DNA from: an uncultured Litoreibacter sp.
GTDB lineage: Bacteria > Pseudomonadota > Alphaproteobacteria > Rhodobacterales > Rhodobacteraceae
Direction of reading: 5' to 3'
Assembly: GCA_947493265.1 (NCBI GenBank)
Contig: CANLQL010000004.1
Location: 434,001-498,000, forward strand
Length of the DNA: 64,000 nucleotides
Shown here: positions 7,885-16,465 of the stretch, piece after piece
How the letters are laid out: each line of letters begins with the position of its first letter
Numbering within the stretch: position 1 is the stretch's first letter
Translations under genes and position numbers: made by a program
The notes under the pieces: generated by a model
Seen by the model: the letters and a program-made list of their open reading frames with translations, nothing else
The model's database searches: none
Told to the model about the DNA's origin: nothing

Positions 7885-8997
7885 ATGCCTATTCTACCAC
7901 TAGGAAGTCTTTGCTTTTGCGGCAGTGGAAAGGCATACGGAGAGTGCCACTTCAACAAACGATATTCGAACCAAAATCAGCTCTTCGTTGAGTTGGGAAA
8001 AAGCCAGTCGAATGGCAGCAGCTGTCTAGCAATTGGAAAAACCGGTTTTTGCGGCAAAAAGACGATCCGGTCACATTCAATTCAACGGGGCCGCACACTA
8101 GCAGCGATCGCACAAGATCATAAGGTCTACGCTTTCCCAACTTCGCCACATGGGAGTTTAGTCGGGCACAAAGAGGACGAGTTTAAGCCCGTATGGATTA
8201 AAGCAGCATCAACATTTTCGGGCTTTTGTCGCGAGCATGATATCGAACTATTTAGTAGTATCGAAAATCAAGGCCTGAAAAACAACTACGATTCCGCTAG
8301 GAAAACCGCCTACCGAGCGCATTGCTATGAAACATTGTCGCATACAAATGCTGCAGCAATAAGCAAGTTCTTTGAAGAAGATGCAATTCTGGACTTTCAG
8401 TGTAATCTTGATTTCACAAAACCAGAGACTGCGAACATGGTTCACTATGCTCGCTATTGCTGGGCCTTAAAAGAAACTTTCGAGAAAGTTCTGAAGAGAG
8501 CTTCAATGCGCAAATTTTACTTTTTCTCGGTGTTGTTTGACAAAATGCTTCCTTTTGCATCCACTGGTTCATTCTGTATCGAAACCGACTTCAATGGGGA
8601 ACGCGCACAAGATTTCAGATCTGTCGGCGGCAAATTTAACTATGCGCAAATATGGATAATCCCATTAAAAGACGGTGGGACTTACGCTGGAATATCTGGC
8701 ATTAACGATCGAAACCCAAAAGCACTGATACAGCTTCTTCAATCACTAAAGGGACAAGAACCAAAAAAACTAGCTAACTTGTTCCTAAAATTAGCAGTTG
8801 TGCATTCAGAGAACACCTTTTTTTCCCCCGCATACATTCAGGAATTGAAGACCGATCAACAGCAGTTTCTCCTAGACTACTTTAGTGAGACAACATTGGG
8901 AATGGTTAGCCAGATAAGGCTTGCCGATTCACTAAGTCGAGAAATTCCTCTTTCACTTAAAGCAAATCCGATTTCCATTTTTTCGAATTTCCGATGA
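7885..8997 (+). CDS. SEC-C motif protein of unknown function, probably acquired
   Basis: A 370-residue soluble protein. Residues 9-21 (CFCGSGKAYGECH) are a textbook SEC-C zinc-binding motif. Around residue 46 is a second Cys/His cluster, CLAIGKTGFCGKKTIRSHSIQ, followed by IAQDHKVYAF; I recall this C-C-SHxI-HVY arrangement from uncharacterised, patchily distributed proteins. The remaining ~290 residues match nothing I know. The gene is visibly more AT-rich than its neighbours and uses codons such as AAA, TTT and ATA freely, a sign of recent transfer. GAGAG precedes the chosen ATG. A defence role is conceivable but unsupported. Confidence 0.65.
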   Translation: MPILPLGSLCFCGSGKAYGECHFNKRYSNQNQLFVELGKSQSNGSSCLAIGKTGFCGKKTIRSHSIQRGRTLAAIAQDHKVYAFPTSPHGSLVGHKEDEFKPVWIKAASTFSGFCREHDIELFSSIENQGLKNNYDSARKTAYRAHCYETLSHTNAAAISKFFEEDAILDFQCNLDFTKPETANMVHYARYCWALKETFEKVLKRASMRKFYFFSVLFDKMLPFASTGSFCIETDFNGERAQDFRSVGGKFNYAQIWIIPLKDGGTYAGISGINDRNPKALIQLLQSLKGQEPKKLANLFLKLAVVHSENTFFSPAYIQELKTDQQQFLLDYFSETTLGMVSQIRLADSLSREIPLSLKANPISIFSNFR

Positions 8998-9010
8998 GAA
9001 ACCAATCCCC

Positions 9011-9373
9011 TCAAATCTCCCACCGTTTCATATCGCTTTCCGCCACTTTCGCGTTGAAGTTCTCTTGTTGGATTTCATTGATTTTCTGTTCCCATTCCAA
9101 AGCCTCGCCAATCTTCAGTTGCGCCCAGGTGCCCAGGATGCGGTTGATGCGGGCTTGATAGCCCGGTCCCATAGCGCGGAAAAACTTGGCTACGCTTTCA
9201 TCCAAGCGCAGGGTGACTTTCGTCTTCGGCTCCAGAACGTCCAGGTCCGTGGCCAGCCGGTACCAGGCCAGCAGCACCTCTGCGCGCATCGCCGTGGAAA
9301 TCTCCTCCTCCTGAGAGGCCAGCCACAGGTAATGGCTCAGCTTGTCGCGGGCGAGGCGTTGGGACTTGGTCAT
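9011..9373 (-). CDS. BrnA-like (DUF4415) protein, orphan
   Basis: About 120 residues. The C-terminal half carries the BrnA/DUF4415 signature [21 protein letters not shown] followed by ARINRIL, a ribbon-helix-helix-like DNA-binding module that in BrnT-BrnA systems is the antitoxin. No BrnT-like toxin lies upstream on this strand, so it is either an orphan regulator or has lost its partner. The start is uncertain: an in-frame GTG at 9457 would add 28 residues but has no better ribosome binding site. It converges on the AT-rich SEC-C gene. Confidence 0.65.
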   Translation of the reverse strand: MTKSQRLARDKLSHYLWLASQEEEISTAMRAEVLLAWYRLATDLDVLEPKTKVTLRLDESVAKFFRAMGPGYQARINRILGTWAQLKIGEALEWEQKINEIQQENFNAKVAESDMKRWEI

Positions 9374-9683
9374 GCGTTTGAGGGGGACATTCACGGGCCG
9401 GGTCTCCGAATTGGGCCGGAAGATCGTGACAAGCGCTGCTAAAAGTTTTGCAAACACACCGCGCGCCGGGGTCCGACAGAAGTCCGACGCAAAGCCGACG
9501 CGACGCCGACACCCCCGGAACCGCCTTTACATCCCGCAAAAAAGCGCGCATACGCATCCTTGCTACGTTTGCCTATTTCGACCCACTGTCTTCCCTCATA
9601 CGGCCGCCAGTCTTTCGTCACAGACCAATCGCGCCGGGTTGCCGCACTACCGCGGGCAGCATTTATTTAAGGAAAACAGAGAC

Positions 9684-9890
9684 ATGGCCACAGGCACAGT
9701 CAAATGGTTCAACACCACTAAAGGTTTCGGCTTTATCGCACCAGACGGCGGCTCCAAGGACGTCTTCGTACACATCTCCGCGGTTGAACGCGCAGGTCTG
9801 AGCTCGCTCGAAGACAACCAGAAGGTTACTTTCGACATTGAAGCAGGCCGCGACGGCCGCGAAAGCGCGTCGAACCTCGCACTGGCGTAA
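9684..9890 (+). CDS. Cold-shock protein (CspA family)
   Basis: A 68-residue single cold-shock domain with both RNA-binding motifs, KGFGFI and VFVHIS, and the start [10 protein letters not shown]. It binds single-stranded nucleic acid and melts RNA structure. AAGGAAAA lies upstream of the ATG. A long upstream gap (from 9458) is typical of cold-shock genes with extended leaders. A perfect palindrome TTTCGTTT-C-AAACGAAA sits just after the stop codon, followed by a terminator. Confidence 0.97.
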   Translation: MATGTVKWFNTTKGFGFIAPDGGSKDVFVHISAVERAGLSSLEDNQKVTFDIEAGRDGRESASNLALA

Positions 9891-9925
9891 GCCTTTCGTT
9901 TCAAACGAAAAACACGATATTTCTG

Positions 9926-9949
9926 CGGGCTCCTTCGGGGGCCCGTTTT
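9926..9949 (+). terminator. Terminator of the cold-shock gene
   Basis: CGGGCTCC and GGGGCCCG pair around a TTC-type loop and are followed by TTTTG and a further T-rich stretch. Confidence 0.85.
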
Positions 9950-10079
9950 GCATTTTTGACTCACCTCGGCGAAACTCTGCCAATCCCCAGATTTGGGGGG
10001 TGGTTTTCTTTTTGTTAACCGATATCCTTTGTCAGATCAGGCAAGGAGGGAGACTTGCGCTGATATAGGGAGTGATGAG

Positions 10080-10259
10080 ATGGCGATTGTTGCGCTTGTC
10101 CTTAGTTCCTTAATGAGTGTCGCATCAGCTTTGGTTGCGTTGTTTTTATTGAATTTTGACGTCTCGACGGCGTTCTGGCTGTATCTGACAGGCGGAGTGC
10201 TTGGCGGCGCGTTTCTGATCGCGACAAGCCCCTACGATCCAACGCTCGATCAAGCCTGA
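10080..10259 (+). CDS. Small two-helix membrane protein (59 aa), copy 1
   Basis: A 59-residue protein with two predicted transmembrane helices (about residues 3-25 and 31-49). GGGAG precedes the ATG. It is followed 90 bp later by a second gene of exactly the same length and layout, with similar starts (MAIVALVLSS and MAVIGIICSG), so the two appear to be tandem paralogues. Function unknown. Confidence 0.6.
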   Translation: MAIVALVLSSLMSVASALVALFLLNFDVSTAFWLYLTGGVLGGAFLIATSPYDPTLDQA

Positions 10260-10261
10260 AA

Positions 10262-10299
10262 TTAACCTTCTTTACTGAAAATCCGCAAACTTAACCTTC
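10262..10299 (+). promoter_or_regulatory. Direct repeat before second small membrane gene
   Basis: TTAACCTTC occurs at 10262-10270 and again at 10291-10299, 29 bp apart. The second copy runs into TTCAC and so resembles a degenerate CtrA site (TTAA-N7-TTAA), but neither copy is a good match. Confidence 0.25.
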
Positions 10300-10349
10300 G
10301 GTTCACATTCGTGCCGTATTCTTGCCTTGGTGTGTGGTTAGGGTTTGGT

Positions 10350-10529
10350 ATGGCAGTTATTGGCATCATATGTTCAGGTTTCTTCGCGTTCCTCGCAGCG
10401 ATTGCAGCTTTGTTTGCATTTGACCTGACCTGGTGGATGGCAATCGGCATTTATTTCGCAATTGGGTCGACTTGCTTCGCGGTTACAATCCGGCAAATCC
10501 TCCTTCGGGCGGACACCGAAGACTTCTGA
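10350..10529 (+). CDS. Small two-helix membrane protein (59 aa), copy 2
   Basis: A 59-residue protein with two predicted transmembrane helices and a charged C-terminus (ILLRADTEDF). The start chosen matches the length of its upstream neighbour, to which it looks paralogous; an alternative start 13 codons earlier has no better ribosome binding site. Function unknown. Confidence 0.55.
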   Translation: MAVIGIICSGFFAFLAAIAALFAFDLTWWMAIGIYFAIGSTCFAVTIRQILLRADTEDF

Positions 10530-10551
10530 TCCCAAAAAACTCTACACTCCG

Positions 10552-10580
10552 CAAAAGAAAAGCCGCCAATCAATGGCGGC
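10552..10580 (-). terminator. Terminator of the 69-aa gene
   Basis: On the minus strand GCCGCCA-TTGAT-TGGCGGC is followed by TTTTCTTTT, a clear Rho-independent terminator for the gene ending at 10608. Confidence 0.88.
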
Positions 10581-10607
10581 TTCACATTTCTTGGCGGTAA
10601 TTTTGAC

Positions 10608-10817
10608 CTAAGCAGCGATAAGAACCTGCTCTGTTTCCACGACCCGTGTGGATTTGAAGACAGCAGATGGTGCAGCAACCATCGCGTCAGCATGTGGGAT
10701 ATCGGATGGTTTCAGCAAAAGAGGCGCGAGGCGTGCACTCTCTGGGTGGCGGCTTTTCAAGCTTTGCAATGCGTTGATCCGGCCTTCACGTGCTTTTTGT
10801 GTCATTGATACGTTCAT
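10608..10817 (-). CDS. Small protein of unknown function (69 aa)
   Basis: A 69-residue soluble protein with a basic N-terminal half (MTQKAREGRINALQSLKSRH) and an Ala/Val-rich end. A good ribosome binding site (AGAGGGG) precedes the ATG, and a strong terminator lies 28 bp after the stop, so this small gene is probably real and monocistronic. A perfect palindrome lies about 60 bp upstream. I do not recognise the family. Confidence 0.65.
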   Translation of the reverse strand: MNVSMTQKAREGRINALQSLKSRHPESARLAPLLLKPSDIPHADAMVAAPSAVFKSTRVVETEQVLIAA

Positions 10818-10879
10818 TGTATTTCCCCTCTGTTTTTATGAAGCAACTGAGACACTCTGAACTTTCAACTTCTCTACAC

Positions 10880-10899
10880 TCGAAAGTATATCCTTTCGA
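10880..10899. promoter_or_regulatory. Perfect palindrome upstream of the 69-aa gene
   Basis: TCGAAAG-TATATC-CTTTCGA has 7-bp perfect arms and lies in an AT-rich, gene-free stretch (10818-11068). It has the size and position of an operator. Nothing else stands out in this stretch. Confidence 0.4.
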
Positions 10900-11068
10900 A
10901 TTCTCAGCAAGTATGTTTCTCCATACCCTCTATTTTTGTAATTTTATTTCACAAAAGGAAACAAAGGATAGATTTTCAGGGGTTTGAACACAAGACGGGC
11001 GTCGAATGACGATTTTCGGCCCCAAGCACGCGCCAGACCAAAATCGCAGGTCAGAAAATTGCTACCTT

Positions 11069-11326
11069 TTAGACGACGCGAATAAACAGAATAACCGGGA
11101 CCACGATCCCAAACCAGATACAAAACCATTTGGCCGCGGTGGAGATTCTTCCAAAAAGGCCCGTTCCCAGCGATGCTTCACCATAGTTCATCGCGCCGCC
11201 GATCATTGCATAGCCCTGCGCTTCGACCTGCAGGTCTTTCGCCGCGATAGAGGCAAGTGCCCATTCGGTCTTCTCGGCAAACGCATTATTGGTTTTCGTC
11301 GCCATCGGCTTTTCGTCTTTGGGCAC
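11069..11326 (-). CDS. Small protein with C-terminal membrane anchor
   Basis: An 85-residue protein whose first ~60 residues are soluble and whose last ~22 (WFCIWFGIVVPVILFI) form one transmembrane helix. I chose the GTG start because AGGAG lies nine bases before it; an ATG seven codons later is the alternative. Function unknown. Confidence 0.55.
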   Translation of the reverse strand: MPKDEKPMATKTNNAFAEKTEWALASIAAKDLQVEAQGYAMIGGAMNYGEASLGTGLFGRISTAAKWFCIWFGIVVPVILFIRVV

Positions 11327-11448
11327 GTCGTCACTCCTATGTTCACTCTCTAGAAATGGGGCTAAGTCCCTGAAAGAAAAGGTCCTGCGACATTCCGTCA
11401 GCCCAATTTTGGTTTGAGTTTGCTCAAAATTGCCCCCATAACGCGCTG

Positions 11449-12636
11449 ATGGCTGAATTAACTACTTTTGATGTTGTTATTCTTGGTGCAGGACCGGCCG
11501 GATCAGCCGCAGCAAAGGTGGCCTGTGATCTTGGTTTGCGCGTGGCAATCCTCGATAAATCAGTATTTCCAAGGGAAAAGCTGTGCGGTGGATTGTTCAC
11601 CGGCCGTAGCGAGAAAGCCCTGGATCGCATTTTCGGATGCACCGTTACGCCAGACTTGTTCCTGACAACAAACCACATGCGGTTCACATCAGGTGAGACT
11701 GTCTTGGCCGACATCCCAAACGCCCCGCCTGTTCACCTGACCATGCGCCGCGACCTGGATGCAATGCTGGTTGAACACGCAATCAATGCAGGGGCGGCAC
11801 CGTATTTTGGGATATCCGTTTCCGATATCGACCTTCCAGCCAGCGTGATCATGTTGTCATCCGGCGAAACATTGAACTATGGCGTTCTGATCGGTGCAGA
11901 CGGGGCAAACTCCCTGACAGCGCGCACCTTATTTGGTGCTGCGTTTGACCCAGATACCATCGGGTTTGGGCTGGAGGTAGAAGTACCGCTGGCCCCACAG
12001 CAAGACAACAACAAGCCCGTAACTGTCGATTTCAGTGCTGCTGAATGGGGATATGGGTGGTCCTTTCCCAAACATGCCACGACAACGGTAGGTGTGGGCG
12101 GCATTCATGCGCGCAACGACAATATGAAAGCCCGGATGACCAGCTATGTGACGCAGCTGGAGGCTTGCACGGAAATCAAGTATAAAGGCCAGTATCTGCC
12201 GTTCGGCGATTTTCGGAAAAACCCTGGATACGGGAATGTTCTGTTGACCGGTGACGCGGCTGGGCTGGTCGATCCGATCACTGGTGAAGGGATCGCACTG
12301 GCAATGGAAAGCGGGGCGTTTGCCGCACAGGCAGCACAAACAGCAATATCGCAAGAAGCTGCGCATACCGCGCTTCGCCATTACAAGAAGCTTTTAAAGC
12401 CAATGCATTCTGAGATCAGGCGCGCCCGGATTTGGCGTTTGGCGATGTTCCACGAGGCATCTAAGCCCCATTTCCAACGCGCTTTTGCAAAAGCAGATGC
12501 GCTGCAGATGAAATACCTTCGCCTGCTTGCTGGTGAGGCCAGCTATCTTGATCTACGCGCTGAGTTGCTGGCGCGGCTTCCAAAACTGACCTGGCGCATC
12601 TTTAAGCACAGGCTCAAACGTCGCAACCAAGCCTAG
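11449..12636 (+). CDS. Geranylgeranyl reductase family flavoprotein
   Basis: A 395-residue FAD-dependent oxidoreductase. The N-terminal dinucleotide-binding motif is DVVILGAGPAGSAAA, and the second FAD motif LLTGDAAGLVDPITGEG is near residue 265, as in the geranylgeranyl reductase family. The conserved cysteine in REKLCGG is present. Family members saturate isoprenoid chains, for example of chlorophyll or archaeal-type lipids, but many non-photosynthetic bacteria have paralogues of unknown substrate. No bacteriochlorophyll genes are visible here, so a different role is likely. Confidence 0.85.
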   Translation: MAELTTFDVVILGAGPAGSAAAKVACDLGLRVAILDKSVFPREKLCGGLFTGRSEKALDRIFGCTVTPDLFLTTNHMRFTSGETVLADIPNAPPVHLTMRRDLDAMLVEHAINAGAAPYFGISVSDIDLPASVIMLSSGETLNYGVLIGADGANSLTARTLFGAAFDPDTIGFGLEVEVPLAPQQDNNKPVTVDFSAAEWGYGWSFPKHATTTVGVGGIHARNDNMKARMTSYVTQLEACTEIKYKGQYLPFGDFRKNPGYGNVLLTGDAAGLVDPITGEGIALAMESGAFAAQAAQTAISQEAAHTALRHYKKLLKPMHSEIRRARIWRLAMFHEASKPHFQRAFAKADALQMKYLRLLAGEASYLDLRAELLARLPKLTWRIFKHRLKRRNQA

Positions 12637-12678
12637 GTTTGCGCGGGCAGTCCTACCTATAAGACCGCCCAGATTTCT

Positions 12679-12882
12679 TTAGTCTTCCAATACGAAGGTC
12701 ACTTTCAAGATAACGCGGTACTCGGAGATCTTGCCGTCCTTGACCGTGCATTTCATATCCTGGACCCACGCCCCTTCGACGTTTTTGAGTGTTTTTGAGG
12801 CGCGAGATACCCCGGCTTCGATTGCATCCTCAAAACTCTTTTTCGATGAAGAGATAATTTCCGTTACGCGTGCGACAGACAT
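12679..12882 (-). CDS. Dodecin (flavin-storage protein)
   Basis: A 67-residue protein of dodecin length and pattern: VTEIISSSKKSFEDAI followed by VEGAWVQDM, with the Trp that stacks on flavin. Dodecins form hollow dodecamers that bind and shield FMN or riboflavin. It converges with the flavoprotein gene, with a 42-bp gap between the stops. Confidence 0.95.
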   Translation of the reverse strand: MSVARVTEIISSSKKSFEDAIEAGVSRASKTLKNVEGAWVQDMKCTVKDGKISEYRVILKVTFVLED

Positions 12883-13009
12883 GGCGTCCTCCCTGAGTTT
12901 GGTTAAAGTCGAATGCTACCTCACCGCGGTGACATCGCGAAATTGACGCTTACGGAAACCGGCGAAAATTAGCTTGCTTCCGGGAAAAATGCCGGGCCTA
13001 TTTGCGCGC

Positions 13010-13573
13010 ATGAAAGACCCATTTTTCTTTGGCTATGGTTCCTTGGTGAACAAGAAAACGCATGGCTACGACCGCACCCACAAAGCCCAGTTGAAGGGTT
13101 GGACCCGCATCTGGCGGCATACCAGCAACCGTGCTCAGGCATTTTTATCCGTCCATCCGATGGAGGGTCGAGTTTTGGAAGGGTTAATCGCCCATGTCCC
13201 CGACAATGACTGGAGCGCGCTGGATCTTCGCGAACACGGCTACGAGCGGCAGGCGTTGGACAGGGCGCAGATTGCCTATGATCACGATGCACCGATTGAC
13301 ATCCAGATGTATCAAGTCACGCATGATCTTCGGGATGCAGTAAAGCACCCGATATTGCTGAGCTATCTTGATGTTGTTGTGCAAGGCTACCTGCGCGTCT
13401 TTGGCGAGGCTGGTGTCGCGCGGTTTTTTGAAACGACCGAAGGCTGGGATGCGCCTATTCTAAACGATCGCAATGCGCCGAAATATCCGCGTCACCAGAC
13501 GTTGGACACCGCTGAGCTTGCGCTCGTAGATACGCATCTCGAAAACCTATCGGCGGAAATTAAACAGATTTAG
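13010..13573 (+). CDS. Gamma-glutamylcyclotransferase-like protein
   Basis: A 187-residue protein that opens with FFFGYGSLVNKKTH, the substrate-binding YGSL motif of the gamma-glutamylcyclotransferase fold. The catalytic Glu of the classical enzyme is not securely placed by eye. Homologues cleave gamma-glutamyl amino acids or related adducts. An upstream ATG at 12989 would add seven residues. Its last 27 bp overlap the 3' end of the convergent MATE gene. Confidence 0.75.
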   Translation: MKDPFFFGYGSLVNKKTHGYDRTHKAQLKGWTRIWRHTSNRAQAFLSVHPMEGRVLEGLIAHVPDNDWSALDLREHGYERQALDRAQIAYDHDAPIDIQMYQVTHDLRDAVKHPILLSYLDVVVQGYLRVFGEAGVARFFETTEGWDAPILNDRNAPKYPRHQTLDTAELALVDTHLENLSAEIKQI

Positions 13574-14944
13574 CAAACGGGACTGCCGTTTAAAGTGCTC
13601 GTCAGCGGGCAGATCTTCGACCGCGGCCTCGCGCGCGATGACTTTGCGGGCCAGGCCCCAGGCAATCGCTGCAAACACCACGCCACCCACTGCTTGCCCG
13701 ATCAGTATTCCCGGCGCGCCGAACAGGTACCCTCCGCCGATGACAAACGGAATGGTGCCTAAAGTGTGCCGACCCCAGTTGATCCAGGTTGAATAAAACG
13801 GGTGACCCAAATTGTTGAAAGCTGAGTTCGCGACAAAAATGACCCCATTGAAAAAGAACGCCAATGCGAGGGGGCCGCAGAAGAGCAAGATCAACTCAAG
13901 ACCGATCCCCTCGGCTTGAAACAAGGCGATGATCGGTCCGCGCAAGAAGAACAAAACCGTCGCGGCGAACACGACGTAGATCGCGATGAACAGCAAGCCG
14001 TCATTGAACGCTTGCTTGACCCGCCCATGCTGCCGCGCCCCGAAATTTTGACCGATGATCGGTCCCAGCGCGCCGGATAGGGCAAAGATCACGGCAAAGG
14101 ACAATGGGGTCAGGCGCGACACGACGGCCATGCCCGCCACGGCCAACTCGCCAAACTCTGCCATCGCGCGGGTGACATAGGCCTGCCCGATTGGTGTTGC
14201 CAGTTGGGTGAGGATTGCCGGGACCGCAATTGCCAAAACCGGTATGAGATCTTTCATGGCATGCGCGGGCGTCGGTCGGTCTATTCCGCCGTGGTGCTTG
14301 ATGATTGGCAGTAGGGCCACCGCCGCAATCGTGACACGCGCCGCAACGGAGGCTAGCGCCGCGCCGGTCAATTCTAGATCAAATCCGAAGATCAGGATCG
14401 GGTCGAGGACGGCATTCGCAAGTCCACCCCAAATCGTGGCCATCATCGCGCGCCTTGCGTCGCCGTAAGCCCGGAGGATTGCGCCACCCATCATCCCAAT
14501 CATCAACAAAGGCAGCGAAGGAATGATGATCGACAGATACAACACGGCCAGGTCTTGCGTGGCCCCGGTTGCCCCGATCAGCGCGGTAAGCGGTTCGAGG
14601 AAATTCCAGACAACAGCGGCAAATATCCCCCCGAAGATGACACCGTATAGCAACGCATTTGTTGTCAAACGACGCGCCTTGTCTTCATCACCCTCGCCTA
14701 AAGCACGGGCAACCAGGGCACCGCCGGCAATGGACATGCCGATCCCAAAACTGCTGGTGAAGAACAGGATCGCGCCCGCATACCCAACAGCCGCGGCAAG
14801 TTCGGCTTTGCCCAACATAGATATGAAAATCATATCGACGAAATCGACGAAGAAGATCGCCATCAATCCGACCGATGCCGTCAGCGACATCACCGAGATA
14901 TGGCGAAACAGATTGCCTTCTAAGAACTTGGCTTGCTCAGACAT
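13547..14944 (-). CDS. MATE family efflux transporter
   Basis: A 465-residue inner-membrane protein with about 12 transmembrane helices in two homologous halves, as in the MATE (DinF/NorM) antiporters that export cationic or other small molecules using Na+ or H+ gradients. It begins 13 bp after glpK on the same strand and is probably co-transcribed with glpD-glpK. That is the position where many bacteria place glpF; nothing here shows that it moves glycerol. Confidence 0.92.
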   Translation of the reverse strand: MSEQAKFLEGNLFRHISVMSLTASVGLMAIFFVDFVDMIFISMLGKAELAAAVGYAGAILFFTSSFGIGMSIAGGALVARALGEGDEDKARRLTTNALLYGVIFGGIFAAVVWNFLEPLTALIGATGATQDLAVLYLSIIIPSLPLLMIGMMGGAILRAYGDARRAMMATIWGGLANAVLDPILIFGFDLELTGAALASVAARVTIAAVALLPIIKHHGGIDRPTPAHAMKDLIPVLAIAVPAILTQLATPIGQAYVTRAMAEFGELAVAGMAVVSRLTPLSFAVIFALSGALGPIIGQNFGARQHGRVKQAFNDGLLFIAIYVVFAATVLFFLRGPIIALFQAEGIGLELILLFCGPLALAFFFNGVIFVANSAFNNLGHPFYSTWINWGRHTLGTIPFVIGGGYLFGAPGILIGQAVGGVVFAAIAWGLARKVIAREAAVEDLPADEHFKRQSRLLNLFNFRR

Positions 14945-14956
14945 GAGCGCAGAGTG

Positions 14957-16453
14957 TCACACAGACATGGTCGCGGCGACCGCCTTTTTCCATCCGCTGT
15001 ATTTTTGATCCCGAAGCTCTTCGCCCATCTCAGGCTCAAACCGGCGCTCCAACGCCCAATTCGCAGCAAACCCGGCTTGATCCGGGTAAAGCCCTGCTTT
15101 CATCCCAGCCAACCACGCAGCGCCCAAAGCCGTGGTTTCCAGAACTTCAGGTCGGTCTACTTGCGCGCCGATGATGTCGGCCAGAAACTGCATGGTCCAG
15201 TCAGATGCCGTCATGCCACCATCGACCCGCAGGACATTTTCACCGTCGCTGCTGGAGGTTTCTGACCAATCTGCGGTCATCGCCTCCAAAAGATCACGGG
15301 TTTGAAAGCCAACACTTTCCAGCGCCGCACGAGCCATTTCTTCGGGGCCAGAGCCGCGCGTCAGACCGAATACCGCACCACGGCATTCTGCGTTCCAATA
15401 AGGCGCGCCAAGCCCTGTAAATGCGGGTACAAGAATGACGTTCTGTTCCGCATCGGCAGCTTCCGCGAGCGGTTGTGTTTCCTTGGCTTCGCGGATCAGC
15501 TTCAGACCATCGCGCAGCCATTGCACAACAGCGCCAGCGATAAATATGGAGCCTTCGAGCGCATAAGTGGGCTTGCCGTCGAGCTGATATGCAATCGTTG
15601 TAAGCAACCGGTTTTCCGATGTGACAGGCGTGTCGCCTGTGTTCAGCAATGCAAAACACCCTGTTCCATAGGTCGATTTCAGCATTCCCGGTTCGAAACA
15701 TGCTTGGCCTACTGTTGCGGCCTGCTGGTCGCCTGCAACGCCAAGAATTGGAATTTCGCGACCAAACAGATCTGCACGGGACATTCCAAATTCCGCCGCA
15801 CAATCCTTGACCTCGGGCAGCATGCCCATCGGGATGCCCAGCATGTCGCACATCGTGGACGACCACCGGCCTTCGCGAATGTCGTACATCAACGTCCGCG
15901 CCGCATTGGTTGCATCGGTGACGTGTTGTGCGCCGCCTGTCAGCTTCCAGATCAGGTATGTATCGACGGTTCCAAAAAGGAGATCTCCCGCTTCTGCCCG
16001 CTCCCGAACACCGTCGACGTTTTCCAGGATCCAACGCAGTTTCGTTCCAGAGAAATAGGGATCAAGCAGCAAGCCCGTTTTGGCCGTAACCGTCGCTTCG
16101 TGCCCTGCAGCGCGCAATTCGTCGCAAAACTCAAAAGTTCTGCGATCTTGCCAAACGATGGCATTATAGACGGGCTCTCCGGTGGATTTATCCCAAACCA
16201 AGGTCGTTTCCCGCTGGTTGGTGATGCCAATCGCCGTGATGTGTTCTGCGGTCAATTTGGCCCGTTCAATCGCCGCACGGCAGGTTCCCGCAGTGGTGGA
16301 CCAGATATCAGCCGGATCATGCTCTACCCAACCCGATTTCGGGAAATATTGGGGAAACTCTTCTTGTGCAGACGCGACAATCTTCATGTCCTTGTCAAAC
16401 ACGATTGCCCGGCTGGAGGTCGTCCCCTGATCAATGGCCAGAATATGTGTCAT
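14957..16453 (-). CDS. glpK: Glycerol kinase
   Basis: A 498-residue FGGY-family kinase starting [17 protein letters not shown], the N-terminal phosphate-binding loop of glycerol kinase. It carries further hallmarks [16 protein letters not shown] and YGTGCF. It converts glycerol to sn-glycerol 3-phosphate in the cytoplasm. Length and motifs are canonical. It lies 12 bp downstream of glpD, so the two are one operon under GlpR control. Confidence 0.97.
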   Translation of the reverse strand: MTHILAIDQGTTSSRAIVFDKDMKIVASAQEEFPQYFPKSGWVEHDPADIWSTTAGTCRAAIERAKLTAEHITAIGITNQRETTLVWDKSTGEPVYNAIVWQDRRTFEFCDELRAAGHEATVTAKTGLLLDPYFSGTKLRWILENVDGVRERAEAGDLLFGTVDTYLIWKLTGGAQHVTDATNAARTLMYDIREGRWSSTMCDMLGIPMGMLPEVKDCAAEFGMSRADLFGREIPILGVAGDQQAATVGQACFEPGMLKSTYGTGCFALLNTGDTPVTSENRLLTTIAYQLDGKPTYALEGSIFIAGAVVQWLRDGLKLIREAKETQPLAEAADAEQNVILVPAFTGLGAPYWNAECRGAVFGLTRGSGPEEMARAALESVGFQTRDLLEAMTADWSETSSSDGENVLRVDGGMTASDWTMQFLADIIGAQVDRPEVLETTALGAAWLAGMKAGLYPDQAGFAANWALERRFEPEMGEELRDQKYSGWKKAVAATMSV

Positions 16454-16465
16454 ATTGTTCCCCCT

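Noticed and set aside
9894-9910. TTTCGTTT-C-AAACGAAA, the same core as the DeoR/GlpR operators, just after cspA
   Set aside because: It lies 3 bp past the cspA stop and before its terminator, with no promoter next to it. An mRNA hairpin is more likely than a DeoR-family site.
10262-10306. CtrA-like sites (TTAACC) before the small membrane gene
   Set aside because: Spacing and second half-sites do not match TTAA-N7-TTAA closely. Kept only as a low-confidence direct repeat.
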